Of a DNA stretch of 22,414 bases, positions 12,980 through 19,259 are shown piece after piece. The DNA comes from a virus. The number at the start of each line of letters is the position of its first letter. Position 1 is the stretch's first letter. The position numbers and the translations under genes were made by a program. Location of the stretch: IMG/VR virus record IMGVR_UViG_3300030117_002483, positions 1 through 22,414 of that record; one strand, 5' to 3'. The notes below the pieces were generated by a model. The model was not told where the DNA came from. It saw nothing but the letters and a program-made list of their open reading frames with translations, and did not search any database.

Positions 12980-14101
12980 ATGCAATCATTCGATCTATCA
13001 GTTCTCAATCAGAGAATTAACCAACTCAACCCTGAGTCTAATATGGAACCGCTACGCTTCGGCTATCAGGCACAGTCCAATGAAACAAGGATGCCTCACA
13101 GTGGTCTAGTAAATCCTAACCTTTCACATTTTGAAAATTTTGAAAAATTTGGATTAAACTTTGACCCCTATGCTGTTGAACTATTCCATAATATGGGAAT
13201 AGATGAGGATAACGAACTCAAGATCAATAAGACGTATAACGTCACAGGTTATGAGGCCAGAGATCAGCAACTATGCAAAGGATACAAAGCAATTATTAAT
13301 TCCAGATCTGGTCAATTACTTGGAATAGGTAAAAAAGGTTGGACACCTTTAAATAATTCTGTAATTAGAGATATTGGCGAAAAATACGTTAAGGCTGGTA
13401 TCTTAACTTTAGAATCAATAACCCTACAGAATGGTGGTGCTGACTGCATCATACAGTATGCCATTAATGGAACTGAGACAGACATCAGAAAAGATGATCC
13501 AGTTAAGAGGCGTGTTGCATTTATCAACTCATTCTCTCAAAGTACATCTTTCATGTGTAGCTTCTATGATATACGATTGGCTTGTTTCAATCAGATGCAA
13601 TCAGTACGTAAGGATGGTAAAAACATAGTCATCAAACATACATCCTCTATTGAAAGGTTAGTTAAGTCATTACCAGATCATATAGACTGGGCTAAATCTG
13701 ATTTTACTACCACAGTTGCCCAGCTCAGGGAACTGGATAAAACAAAGGTTAATGAAACAGATTTAAAAAATGTGTTTCAATATGCCTATCAGGATAAACT
13801 TAGAGGCACTATTACTGAGAAAGATGGAACTGTCAGAGCTAAAAAGTACACTGATCTGGACAGAGAGTGGTCAGCAGTCCAACGTCAGTATAAAAAGGAA
13901 GCTAGTAACCTAGGCAATACAGCGTATGCGATTCATCAGGCTATTACTCATCACCAATGCCACACTGAGGGTAGGACTAACAGCCCTGATTCAATCAATG
14001 CCTCTAGGATCAGATTCAATAATCTAATTAATCCTACTGGATCGAACAGTCAGAGAATCAATAAATCACTTGAAAAGTGTCTATCTTTGACTACTGTATA
14101 G
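12980..14101 (+). CDS. DUF932 family (phage/plasmid-like) protein
   Basis: A 373-aa protein that resembles DUF932 (phage/plasmid-like) proteins. Visible family traits are YKAIINSRSGQLLGIGKKGW (residues 102-121), a GG (152-153) then a DDPVKRRVAFIN segment (172-183), the central FMCSFYDIRLACFNQM (191-206) matching the R-x-x-C-x-N signature, and the IKHTSS motif (218-223). A Lys/Arg/Asn-rich C-terminus follows. The family occurs in phages, plasmids and elements near replication or defence genes, and its biochemical role is unsettled. It has its own strong promoter. A hairpin terminator lies about 90 bp downstream. It has no visible ribosome site, as for several first genes in this window. Confidence 0.8.
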   Translation: MQSFDLSVLNQRINQLNPESNMEPLRFGYQAQSNETRMPHSGLVNPNLSHFENFEKFGLNFDPYAVELFHNMGIDEDNELKINKTYNVTGYEARDQQLCKGYKAIINSRSGQLLGIGKKGWTPLNNSVIRDIGEKYVKAGILTLESITLQNGGADCIIQYAINGTETDIRKDDPVKRRVAFINSFSQSTSFMCSFYDIRLACFNQMQSVRKDGKNIVIKHTSSIERLVKSLPDHIDWAKSDFTTTVAQLRELDKTKVNETDLKNVFQYAYQDKLRGTITEKDGTVRAKKYTDLDREWSAVQRQYKKEASNLGNTAYAIHQAITHHQCHTEGRTNSPDSINASRIRFNNLINPTGSNSQRINKSLEKCLSLTTV

Positions 14102-14193
14102 CCATTCATCAGTCTAAGGTGAGTCTTATTTGATACACTTAAGAAGTAGTACTTTTTAAAACTTAAAAGGTATAAACACACCTGACGATAATT

Positions 14194-14230
14194 AAGATAA
14201 TAGGTTTTTAACTTATTATCTTTTTTATTT
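14194..14230 (+). terminator. Intrinsic terminator between DUF932 and the next unit
   Basis: A 9-bp perfect stem (AAGATAATA 14194-14202, TATTATCTT 14214-14222) is followed by TTTTTTATTTT. It ends the DUF932 transcript. The preceding 90 bases (14102-14193) hold no gene; they contain a GGTGAGTCTTATTTG word that recurs near 15120. Confidence 0.8.
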
Positions 14231-14236
14231 TAGGGG

Positions 14237-14266
14237 TTGACAATGTACTACAGTAGTCTTTATACT
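14237..14266 (+). promoter_or_regulatory. Promoter with ACTACaGTAGT palindrome in the spacer
   Basis: TTGACA (14237-14242), 18-bp spacer, TATACT (14261-14266). The spacer holds a perfect 11-nt palindrome ACTAC-A-GTAGT (14248-14258), part of a TGTACTACA word that recurs at 16325. It should drive the pair 14294-15009. Confidence 0.65.
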
Positions 14267-14293
14267 GTATAGTGTAGTCCACCAAACACATTT

Positions 14294-14536
14294 ATGACTA
14301 AACGAAATTTTGCTACATCTGGAACTGGTAAGGCCAGACTATCCCCAGAGACAGAGGCATTGCATAATCGAACTATCAACGAAAATGCTTTACTAAATAT
14401 GGACTGGTTCCATAAATTACCAGAGCAGGGTCAGATGGGTCTGGTTATTAGAATTGCACCTCTACACTATTCTGCAATAGTTCATGAGGATCTAGTTAAG
14501 GTTTATGAAAATGAAGTTAAGAGGTTTGTAAAATGA
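14294..14536 (+). CDS. Hypothetical protein, 80 aa
   Basis: An 80-aa basic protein (MTKRNFATSGTGKARLSPE...) with no recognised motif. The N-terminus is Lys/Arg/Thr-rich; the rest looks helical. It is the first gene behind the 14237 promoter and overlaps the next by 4 bp (ATGA). No ribosome site is visible before the ATG. Function unknown. Confidence 0.65.
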   Translation: MTKRNFATSGTGKARLSPETEALHNRTINENALLNMDWFHKLPEQGQMGLVIRIAPLHYSAIVHEDLVKVYENEVKRFVK

Positions 14537-15009
14537 GAGAGCCTAGAACTTTTAAGCAATTAGCTGACCATCCACACGTATCATCAGCACACACTGAGGG
14601 CAATGACCCTCAGTGGGGTACGGACTATTGGGTGTATTTAGAGTTTCCATATATTAGTCCTATGACTGAGACCCAAACAATTCATGAGTATGGAATGAAA
14701 GATACCTTAAGAGAATTTAAGAATAGGGAACTCAACTATGCTTATTTTCTATCAGAGGACTGGATCGGTAGAGCACCCAAGCCACCTGAGCAGAAACAGC
14801 CTACAGAGGGTCAACTTGAATTACCTCTGGAACAGATTAAATATCAGGAAGATAAAAAAGCATATCAGGATAAACTTTCAAAAATCTGGTCCGACTGCTT
14901 TATTCATTCCATTAAGAATGACCAGAGTCATTTAAATAAGTTGATGAAAATTAAAAATGATTTTCACAGAGGCATATTTCCTGATTGGAGGAACTATGAA
15001 AAATATTAG
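14533..15009 (+). CDS. Hypothetical protein, 158 aa
   Basis: A 158-aa protein with an aromatic N-terminal domain (HPHVSSAHTEGNDPQWGTDYWVYLEF) and a Lys/Glu-rich helical C-terminal half with a Pro/Gln linker (APKPPEQKQPTEGQLELP). I do not recognise it. Its TAG stop lies inside the first copy of an 11-bp tandem repeat that runs into a terminator. It is the second gene of a two-gene unit. Confidence 0.65.
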   Translation: MREPRTFKQLADHPHVSSAHTEGNDPQWGTDYWVYLEFPYISPMTETQTIHEYGMKDTLREFKNRELNYAYFLSEDWIGRAPKPPEQKQPTEGQLELPLEQIKYQEDKKAYQDKLSKIWSDCFIHSIKNDQSHLNKLMKIKNDFHRGIFPDWRNYEKY

Positions 15010-15065
15010 CCACTGATTAGCCACTGATTAGCCACTGATTAGCCACTGATCGGTGGTTTTTTATT
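15006..15065 (+). repeat. Four tandem 11-bp repeats (TTAGCCACTGA) leading into a terminator
   Basis: Four perfect head-to-tail copies of TTAGCCACTGA (15006-15049), the first containing the stop of the preceding gene. Then comes TCGGTGGTTTTTTATT, where CCAC of the last copy pairs with GTGG (15040s-15050s) ahead of a T-run, giving an intrinsic terminator. Each copy offers a CCAC, so the hairpin could form with earlier copies too. Confidence 0.8.
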
Positions 15066-15331
15066 ACTGGAATGTGAGACTCAAATAAGATTTACTGGAC
15101 AGTCTCAATATTTTCTCAGGTGAGTCTCATTTACTGGTAGATTTGTCTTAAGGTGTGTCTCATAGTAAACAGTTAATAATCCTATAATTTTAGAGTGCTA
15201 CACGTGTGTTTGTACCTGACCAAAATAAGGTTAATTTTAGCTATTTAGTAAATCAGAAAGTCAGGCTATATCTTGAGTCTCAAGCGATATAATTAAGAAT
15301 CCTATAATTTAAAATTAGTCCTGATCTGGTC
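15066..15331. other. Repeat-rich noncoding region
   Basis: No gene of note on either strand across about 265 bp. It carries AGTCTCA words (15101, 15123, 15276) plus TGAGACT (15075) and a GTCTCA at 15157, a direct repeat AATCCTATAATTT at 15178 and 15298 (120 bp apart), an imperfect hairpin TATATC-TTGA-gtc-TCAA-GC-GATATA around 15266-15291, and an AGTGCTACACG word (15194-15204) close to the TGTGCTACATG boxes. It is AT-rich. It could be a control region or a replication origin; the sequence alone does not decide. Confidence 0.5.
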
Positions 15332-15360
15332 TTGACATGTAGCACAATAGAGGCTATATA
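15332..15360 (+). promoter_or_regulatory. Promoter with TGTAGCACA in the spacer
   Basis: TTGACA (15332-15337), 17-bp spacer, TATATA (15355-15360). The spacer begins with TGTAGCACA, the reverse complement of the TGTGCTACA box, so here the box lies in the spacer and in opposite orientation to the promoter. This supports an operator role at this site. It drives the unit beginning at 15388. Confidence 0.75.
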
Positions 15361-15387
15361 TAGAGAGTATTCTATATTATTGTGATT

Positions 15388-15624
15388 ATGGCCACCCAAG
15401 CAAAACACATTTGGCACAATGCCGAACAGATGCACAAAGTAATTAAGGAGGAAACAGCCGCTAACTCTGGCTACTTTGATGAGCCACCTGTAAAAAAGGT
15501 TGTTATTGAAGAGGGTCCAGATGGTAGGCAACAGGTCTACTATGAAATGCCCCCCAGCCAGTGGGCTGTAGATGTCCTTATTAATGAGGCAAGAAACAGC
15601 CAAGCAAAAGGAGGTACATTCTAA
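15388..15624 (+). CDS. Hypothetical protein, 78 aa
   Basis: A 78-aa protein from ATG 15388 (MATQAKHIWHNAEQMHKV...); a GTG two codons earlier is also in frame. No motif is recognised. The middle is acidic and Pro-containing (GYFDEPPVKKVVIEEGPDG). It is first in a unit with the 107-aa gene, which begins within one base of its stop. It carries more GC-rich codons than the preceding genes. Confidence 0.65.
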   Translation: MATQAKHIWHNAEQMHKVIKEETAANSGYFDEPPVKKVVIEEGPDGRQQVYYEMPPSQWAVDVLINEARNSQAKGGTF

Positions 15625-15947
15625 TGACAGTCGCAACCTACCCAAACAGATATTGCTCAGACCTTAAGAGTGGCTGGTGCATCAGGACTAAATACAAAGG
15701 CCCCACCGATTACAGGGGGCCACGCATCCACGCAACAGTCCAGAGAGACACCAACACACTATGGGAAGTAGCACTTGAGCCTAAAAGTGAATTGGAATCA
15801 GTGGACAATCACCGCAGGGCTGCCCAGCTAATGATAGACACATGGGACTTTAAAGAGTACCACCCCAATATGAAAATTTTTGCTTACGGTTTTGACTGTT
15901 CATCTGGTTACTATTTCCTAGTCAACACCCCAGCAGAAATAGCCTAG
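15624..15947 (+). CDS. Hypothetical protein, 107 aa
   Basis: A 107-aa protein with four cysteines and many aromatic residues (GWCIRTKYKGPTDYRGPRIH; GFDCSSGYYFLV). It looks like a small compact beta-rich fold, but I recognise no family. A strong ribosome site (AAAGGAGGT) lies about 9 bases before its ATG, which shares one base with the upstream stop. GC content is visibly higher than in most of the window. Confidence 0.7.
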   Translation: MTVATYPNRYCSDLKSGWCIRTKYKGPTDYRGPRIHATVQRDTNTLWEVALEPKSELESVDNHRRAAQLMIDTWDFKEYHPNMKIFAYGFDCSSGYYFLVNTPAEIA

Positions 15948-15984
15948 TTTTTATCTTCACACATCACAGCAACCTCTTAAACAC

Positions 15985-16191
15985 ATGACCCGCCCAAGCA
16001 ACAGCCACCGCCCCCAGAGATCAACAGGCCCCCGCCCTCAAATCCAAGCTTATACACTGGCCCTGTCTTTGGTCTCTCTGGTGCTGGCTAGTGCCTACAC
16101 TGGAGCGTCCCCACAGTATGAGCAATGTCTCAGGGAGGCCACAACAGCCCGCCAGCAGACAGAGTGCCACGTCACCCACTTAGGCAGATAG
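15985..16191 (+). CDS. Small secreted or membrane-anchored protein, 68 aa
   Basis: A 68-aa protein with a Pro/Arg-rich N-terminus, a hydrophobic segment (about residues 22-39, YTLALSLVSLVLASAYTG) and a short hydrophilic tail with two cysteines (QYEQCLREA, QTECHVTHLGR). It reads as a signal peptide or single membrane helix, with a tail in the periplasm. It is followed after 40 bp by a strong terminator. It is the GC-richest gene in the window. Function unknown; start at 15985 has no visible ribosome site. Confidence 0.5.
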   Translation: MTRPSNSHRPQRSTGPRPQIQAYTLALSLVSLVLASAYTGASPQYEQCLREATTARQQTECHVTHLGR

Positions 16192-16232
16192 ACCGCCCAG
16201 CGTAGCCCAGAGGCAACACCGCCCAGCCCTAA

Positions 16233-16266
16233 CCCCCCACCGCACAGGGGGGCGGGTTTTTATTTT
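16233..16266 (+). terminator. GC-rich intrinsic terminator
   Basis: CCCCCC (16233-16238) pairs with GGGGGG (16247-16252) over an 8-nt loop, followed by CGGG and TTTTTATTTT. It ends the unit 15388-16191. From here to 16317 the sequence turns strongly AT-rich with no gene. Confidence 0.75.
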
Positions 16267-16317
16267 GTAAAATTTTTTGTAGATGATGGGGAACCTACTG
16301 ATAAATCAAGGCATAAA

Positions 16318-16346
16318 TTGATTATGTACTACAATATTATTATACT
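16318..16346 (+). promoter_or_regulatory. Weak plus-strand promoter facing the next
   Basis: TTGATT (16318-16323), 17-bp spacer, TATACT (16341-16346), with TGTACTACA (16325-16333) in the spacer. A transcript would be antisense to the gene at 16368-16817 and could continue to the terminase. It overlaps the stronger minus-strand promoter at 16339-16367. Confidence 0.4.
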
Positions 16347-16367
16347 AAACTACTACAATAGTGTCAA
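16339..16367 (-). promoter_or_regulatory. Perfect consensus minus-strand promoter with no gene downstream
   Basis: TTGACA (minus strand, 16362-16367), exactly 17 bp, TATAAT (16339-16344): a full match to the sigma70 consensus. It begins directly after the stop of the gene 16368-16817 and points left, into AT-rich sequence with no open frame on the minus strand until the plus-strand terminator at 16233-16266. Direct repeats TACTACAATA at 16327-16336 and 16351-16360 overlap it. Confidence 0.7.
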
Positions 16368-16817
16368 CTAATCTTTCTTCTCTTCTACCTTAATTGATAG
16401 TTGTGGAGTCTTAAGATTGATAGTCTCTTCGCTCTCCCCTAGTACTTTACCCAGTGAATCCAGTATTTGAGCAGCAGTCTGGTACTGTCCTCTCTTAACA
16501 GCCTTGTTAAAGAGATTCATTCTCATTCCCTGGAGTCGCCCAATCATCTTCTCTCTATCTTTATTCCAGTCCTCATCGTTCCATATCTTTACTTGCTTCC
16601 AATCTTCCCAGGCTGTCCACACTGAAACATTTTCCTTAACTGCATGATCCAGCACTAATTGTCTTGTAGTTAGACCCTCTATCTGTCTTTTATACAACTT
16701 CTGCTGTCTTGCTTCTATAACTGCTCGACTATTACGCCTTCCAGATATACCAAGACCTTCTTTTGTCTTAGGTGCATTTGGGTTGTCTGCGTTTGGGTGA
16801 AAGTATGCTTGAGCCAC
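16368..16817 (-). CDS. Terminase small subunit-like protein
   Basis: A 149-aa mostly helical, charged protein starting at GTG 16817. The N-terminal part is basic (GLGISGRRNSRAVIEARQQ), the middle has helix-turn-helix-like spacing (LTTRQLVLDHAVKENVSVWTA), and a long helix follows. The C-terminal helix KRGQYQTAAQILDSLGKVLGES resembles the late segment of terminase small subunits and related DNA-recognition proteins, so it probably recognises the packaging site for the large subunit. Against this, it is encoded on the opposite strand to the large subunit, with divergent start regions 100 bp apart. It could be a different DNA-binding protein. Clear signature residues are lacking. Confidence 0.55.
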   Translation of the reverse strand: MAQAYFHPNADNPNAPKTKEGLGISGRRNSRAVIEARQQKLYKRQIEGLTTRQLVLDHAVKENVSVWTAWEDWKQVKIWNDEDWNKDREKMIGRLQGMRMNLFNKAVKRGQYQTAAQILDSLGKVLGESEETINLKTPQLSIKVEEKKD

Positions 16818-16916
16818 GGACTAAATTGATACTATTTATTTGCATAATAACCCTAAATGTAGTACTTAGTCGACAAAATTAGGATAAAAAGTCAAATTTA
16901 AGCTATTCTTTACTAC

Positions 16917-18173
16917 ATGAGTGCAGCTACAACCGAAAATTTAACGCTTAGATGGGCACAGGGGGAGGTGTTCAACGCACAAAACAGATTTAGAGTCCTT
17001 GTAGCTGGCAGAAGATTCGGAAAATCTTATCTTTCCTGTATAGAACTGGTAAAAGCAGCAATAAATCGCCCAGGTGAAACCTATTTCTACTGTGCCCCAA
17101 CATATCGCATGGCAAAAGACATCGCCTGGAAGGAACTAAAGAAACTCGTACCAAGAGAATGGATACAGTCAAAAAATGAAACCGACCTAAAAATAGAACT
17201 AATCAATGGATCGCTAATCGAACTCAAAGGCACAGAAAACGCAACAACCCTGCGTGGCCGAAGCTTGGCTGGAGTAGTACTTGATGAGGCAGCCTTTATG
17301 GATGCAGAAGTATGGTTCGAGGTAATCAGACCTGCCCTCGCAGATAAACAGGGTTGGGCTTTGTTTATTTCTACACCAGATGGTACAGCCTCCTGGTTCT
17401 ACGATTTATGGTGTTACGTTCCACAAGATGAAACAGGTGATTGGAAACGCTGGAGCTTCACCACCATCGAAGGGGGAAATGTTGCAAAAGAGGAAGTTGA
17501 AGCAGCCAAGGCCCAGTTAGACCAACGAACATTTAAGCAGGAGTTCGAGGCCAGCTTCGAGAATCTCACGGGTCTCGTTGCAGTCTCATTTTCAGACTCC
17601 AATGTTTCTGAAGAGGCAAATGACCTACAGTTCCTTCCACTCCTTTTGGGAGTTGATTTTAACGTAGATCCACTTTGCGGGATCTGTGCAGTACGCCATC
17701 AAAATTATTTATACGTATTTGACGAGATAATTCTCACTGGTGGAGCAACTACCTGGGATTTTACAGAAGAAGTAATAAACCGATACGGGGTAGACAGACG
17801 AATAATTGCTTGTCCTGACCCCACAGGTGCAGCCCGAAAAACAGCAGGAGTAGGTTCAACTGACCACAACATCCTCCGAAGAAGCGGATTTACTGTTTCG
17901 TCACCTAAAGCACCTTGGAAAATACGTGACAAAATAACCTGTGTTAACACAGCACTATTTGATGCAGCCGAGGAAAGACGCACACTAATTCATCCAAGAT
18001 GTAAAGAATTAATAAAAGCACTCAGAACCCTTACTTATGCACCCAATACAGGCTTGCCTAACAAGAATCTGGGAGTTGACCACGCTTTTGATGCTTTCGG
18101 ATATTTATGTTTACAACAATTTAATCTTGTAAAACCAGAGACATTAGGGCAGACTGGGTTTAGAATATACTAA
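16917..18173 (+). CDS. terL: Terminase large subunit
   Basis: The packaging motor: ATPase plus nuclease that cuts the concatemer and pumps DNA into the prohead. The N-terminal ATPase carries Walker A GRRFGKS (residues 31-37), a typical R/K-rich variant in terminases, and Walker B VVLDEA (120-125), followed by the coupling-like STP (152-154). The C-terminal RNase H-like nuclease holds the three acidic positions: D247 in GVDFNVDP, D301 in CPDPTG, and D389 in GVDHAFDAFGY. At 418 aa it is compact but complete. The ATG follows TACTAC without a ribosome site. It opens the plus-strand head-gene block. Confidence 0.95.
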   Translation: MSAATTENLTLRWAQGEVFNAQNRFRVLVAGRRFGKSYLSCIELVKAAINRPGETYFYCAPTYRMAKDIAWKELKKLVPREWIQSKNETDLKIELINGSLIELKGTENATTLRGRSLAGVVLDEAAFMDAEVWFEVIRPALADKQGWALFISTPDGTASWFYDLWCYVPQDETGDWKRWSFTTIEGGNVAKEEVEAAKAQLDQRTFKQEFEASFENLTGLVAVSFSDSNVSEEANDLQFLPLLLGVDFNVDPLCGICAVRHQNYLYVFDEIILTGGATTWDFTEEVINRYGVDRRIIACPDPTGAARKTAGVGSTDHNILRRSGFTVSSPKAPWKIRDKITCVNTALFDAAEERRTLIHPRCKELIKALRTLTYAPNTGLPNKNLGVDHAFDAFGYLCLQQFNLVKPETLGQTGFRIY

Positions 18174-18192
18174 GTACTACCTAATTCTTACT

Positions 18193-18273
18193 ATGCCTTA
18201 TCACACTGGGATGAAAAAGAAGAAGAAAAAGAAGAAAGGAGGTAAAAAACGTGGCGAATGTTCCTGTAAATAA
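18193..18273 (+). CDS. Tiny lysine-rich protein, 26 aa
   Basis: A 26-codon frame (MPYHTGMKKK...) with an eight-lysine run, then GGKKRGECSCK. Similar MPYHTG/K-run mini-proteins are familiar to me next to terminase genes in marine phages, though I cannot give a family name. Its Lys-Gly codons carry the AAAGGAGGT that serves as ribosome site for the next gene, so its translation and that of its neighbour are linked. It overlaps that gene by 23 bp. It may bind DNA or capsid; inference. Confidence 0.55.
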   Translation: MPYHTGMKKKKKKKKGGKKRGECSCK

Positions 18274-18418
18274 AGCGTTATACTCTAGGGTAAAAGCAGA
18301 AGCCAAGCGTAAATTTAAAGTTTATCCTTCTGCTTACGCTAACGCATGGCTTGTACGAGAGTACAAAAAGCGTGGTGGAACTTATCGCACCGAGGCAAAG
18401 AAACGTGGCAAGAAGTAG
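18251..18418 (+). CDS. Small basic phage protein, 55 aa
   Basis: A 55-residue basic protein beginning at GTG (MANVPVNKALYSRVKAEAKR...) preceded by AAAGGAGGT about 7 bases upstream, which fixes the start. The family pattern (VKAEAKRKFKVYPSAYANAWLVREYK) is one I associate with small proteins encoded near phage terminases; a helical, Arg/Lys-rich fold. It overlaps the tiny lysine-rich gene by 23 bp and the DUF5872-like gene by 14 bp. Function unknown, possibly virion-associated. Confidence 0.7.
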   Translation: MANVPVNKALYSRVKAEAKRKFKVYPSAYANAWLVREYKKRGGTYRTEAKKRGKK

Positions 18419-18659
18419 TGGCGGTCTAACCCGTTGGTTCAAAGAAAAATGGGTAGATGTCAAAACTGGTAAACCCTGTGGCCGATCAAAAGGCGAAAAA
18501 CGAGGCTACCCAGCTTGTCGACCAAGCAAACGAGTCTCAAGTAAGACACCTAAGACAACTTCAGAGATGTCAAGTGCCGAAAAAGCAAGATTTAAGCGTG
18601 AAAAAACAGGAAGTAAGAAGATAAGTTATCAACATAGACGCAAAAAGAAGAAAAAATAG
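18405..18659 (+). CDS. DUF5872-like basic protein, 84 aa
   Basis: An 84-aa, strongly basic protein. I start it at GTG 18405 (VARSSGGLTRWFKEKW), since the frame open to 18351 would run inside the previous gene. It carries the pattern GGLTRWFKEKWVDVKTGKPC-GR-x-GY-P-ACRPSKRVSSKTPKT, which I associate with DUF5872 in phages and large viruses. Two cysteines (in PC and ACRP) may bind metal. The C-terminus is a lysine run. Its job is unknown; nucleic-acid association is inferred from charge. Confidence 0.7.
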   Translation: MARSSGGLTRWFKEKWVDVKTGKPCGRSKGEKRGYPACRPSKRVSSKTPKTTSEMSSAEKARFKREKTGSKKISYQHRRKKKKK

Positions 18660-18717
18660 CTTTAAAAGTTGCAGTTTCAAGGTAATATAGGCTTAGATGT
18701 AATTTTTCACCAAAATC

Positions 18718-19134
18718 ATGGCATTTTTTCGTGGCGAAGAAGGCTCTGTATCATTTGATAACGGATCTGGAACAGTTGGAGCTATAGCTTCTACAACAGC
18801 TTGGACTTTAGATGTAACAAAAGACACACTAGAGACCACTTCTCATGGTTCCACATCAAGAACCTTCGTAGGATCTCTAATATCTGGATCTGGTACAGTC
18901 GATCTTCTTTACACAGCAACATCAGGAGACGATACTGCTGAGATTATTAACGATGTGTTAACTACTGAAGATGATGGAACTGCTGCATTTAACCTTTTCC
19001 TAGATACATCAGGTTCTAAAAAATTAAGTTTTAACGGAATTATCACAGGAACTACGTATAGTTCAACAGTTGGAGATATAAATTCAGTATCAGTTAATTT
19101 TATAACTAACGGTGCTATTACCTCTGCTGTCTAA
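18718..19134 (+). CDS. Tail-tube-like or virion beta-sandwich protein
   Basis: A 138-aa acidic, Ser/Thr/Gly-rich protein. It has the layout of siphovirus tail-tube (major tail) proteins: MAFFRGEEGSVSF, then TTAWTLDVTKDTLETTSHGS, then RTFVGSLISGSGTVDLLY, and near the end FNGIITGTTYSS...VNFITNGAI. In the family this stack of strands forms a ring of six that line the tail tube. Its position between terminase and portal, upstream of the head genes, is unusual for a tail gene. It could instead be a capsid decoration protein. No cysteine. Confidence 0.55.
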   Translation: MAFFRGEEGSVSFDNGSGTVGAIASTTAWTLDVTKDTLETTSHGSTSRTFVGSLISGSGTVDLLYTATSGDDTAEIINDVLTTEDDGTAAFNLFLDTSGSKKLSFNGIITGTTYSSTVGDINSVSVNFITNGAITSAV

Positions 19135-19259
19135 TGCCTAAAGGATCTTATTCTCCTAAACAACGAAAGTTAGCTTCAGTAGCTCCTCCAAGAGACAAGA
19201 TCACTGCTGCTGACTTTAAAAAGCTAAACGCTAAAAAGAAAAAGAGGAAAAAGAAGTGA
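19134..19259 (+). CDS. Tiny basic protein, 41 aa
   Basis: A 41-codon frame (MPKGSYSPKQRKLASVAPPRDK...) ending in a run of Lys and Arg (AKKKKRKKK). The ATG shares one base with the stop of the tail-tube-like gene. The motif SPKQRKLA-VAPPRDKIT-ADFKKL is one I recall from small proteins near phage portal or terminase genes. It probably acts with the virion or with packaged DNA, which is inference. Confidence 0.65.
   Translation: MPKGSYSPKQRKLASVAPPRDKITAADFKKLNAKKKKRKKK

Noticed and set aside
15006-15049. Tandem repeats considered as CRISPR.
   Set aside because: The 11-bp units are directly abutting with no spacers, and no cas gene is present.
15280-15645. Minus-strand frame of 121 codons.
   Set aside because: It runs antisense through a clear promoter and a plus-strand gene with overlap to the next gene; residues look like a shadow.
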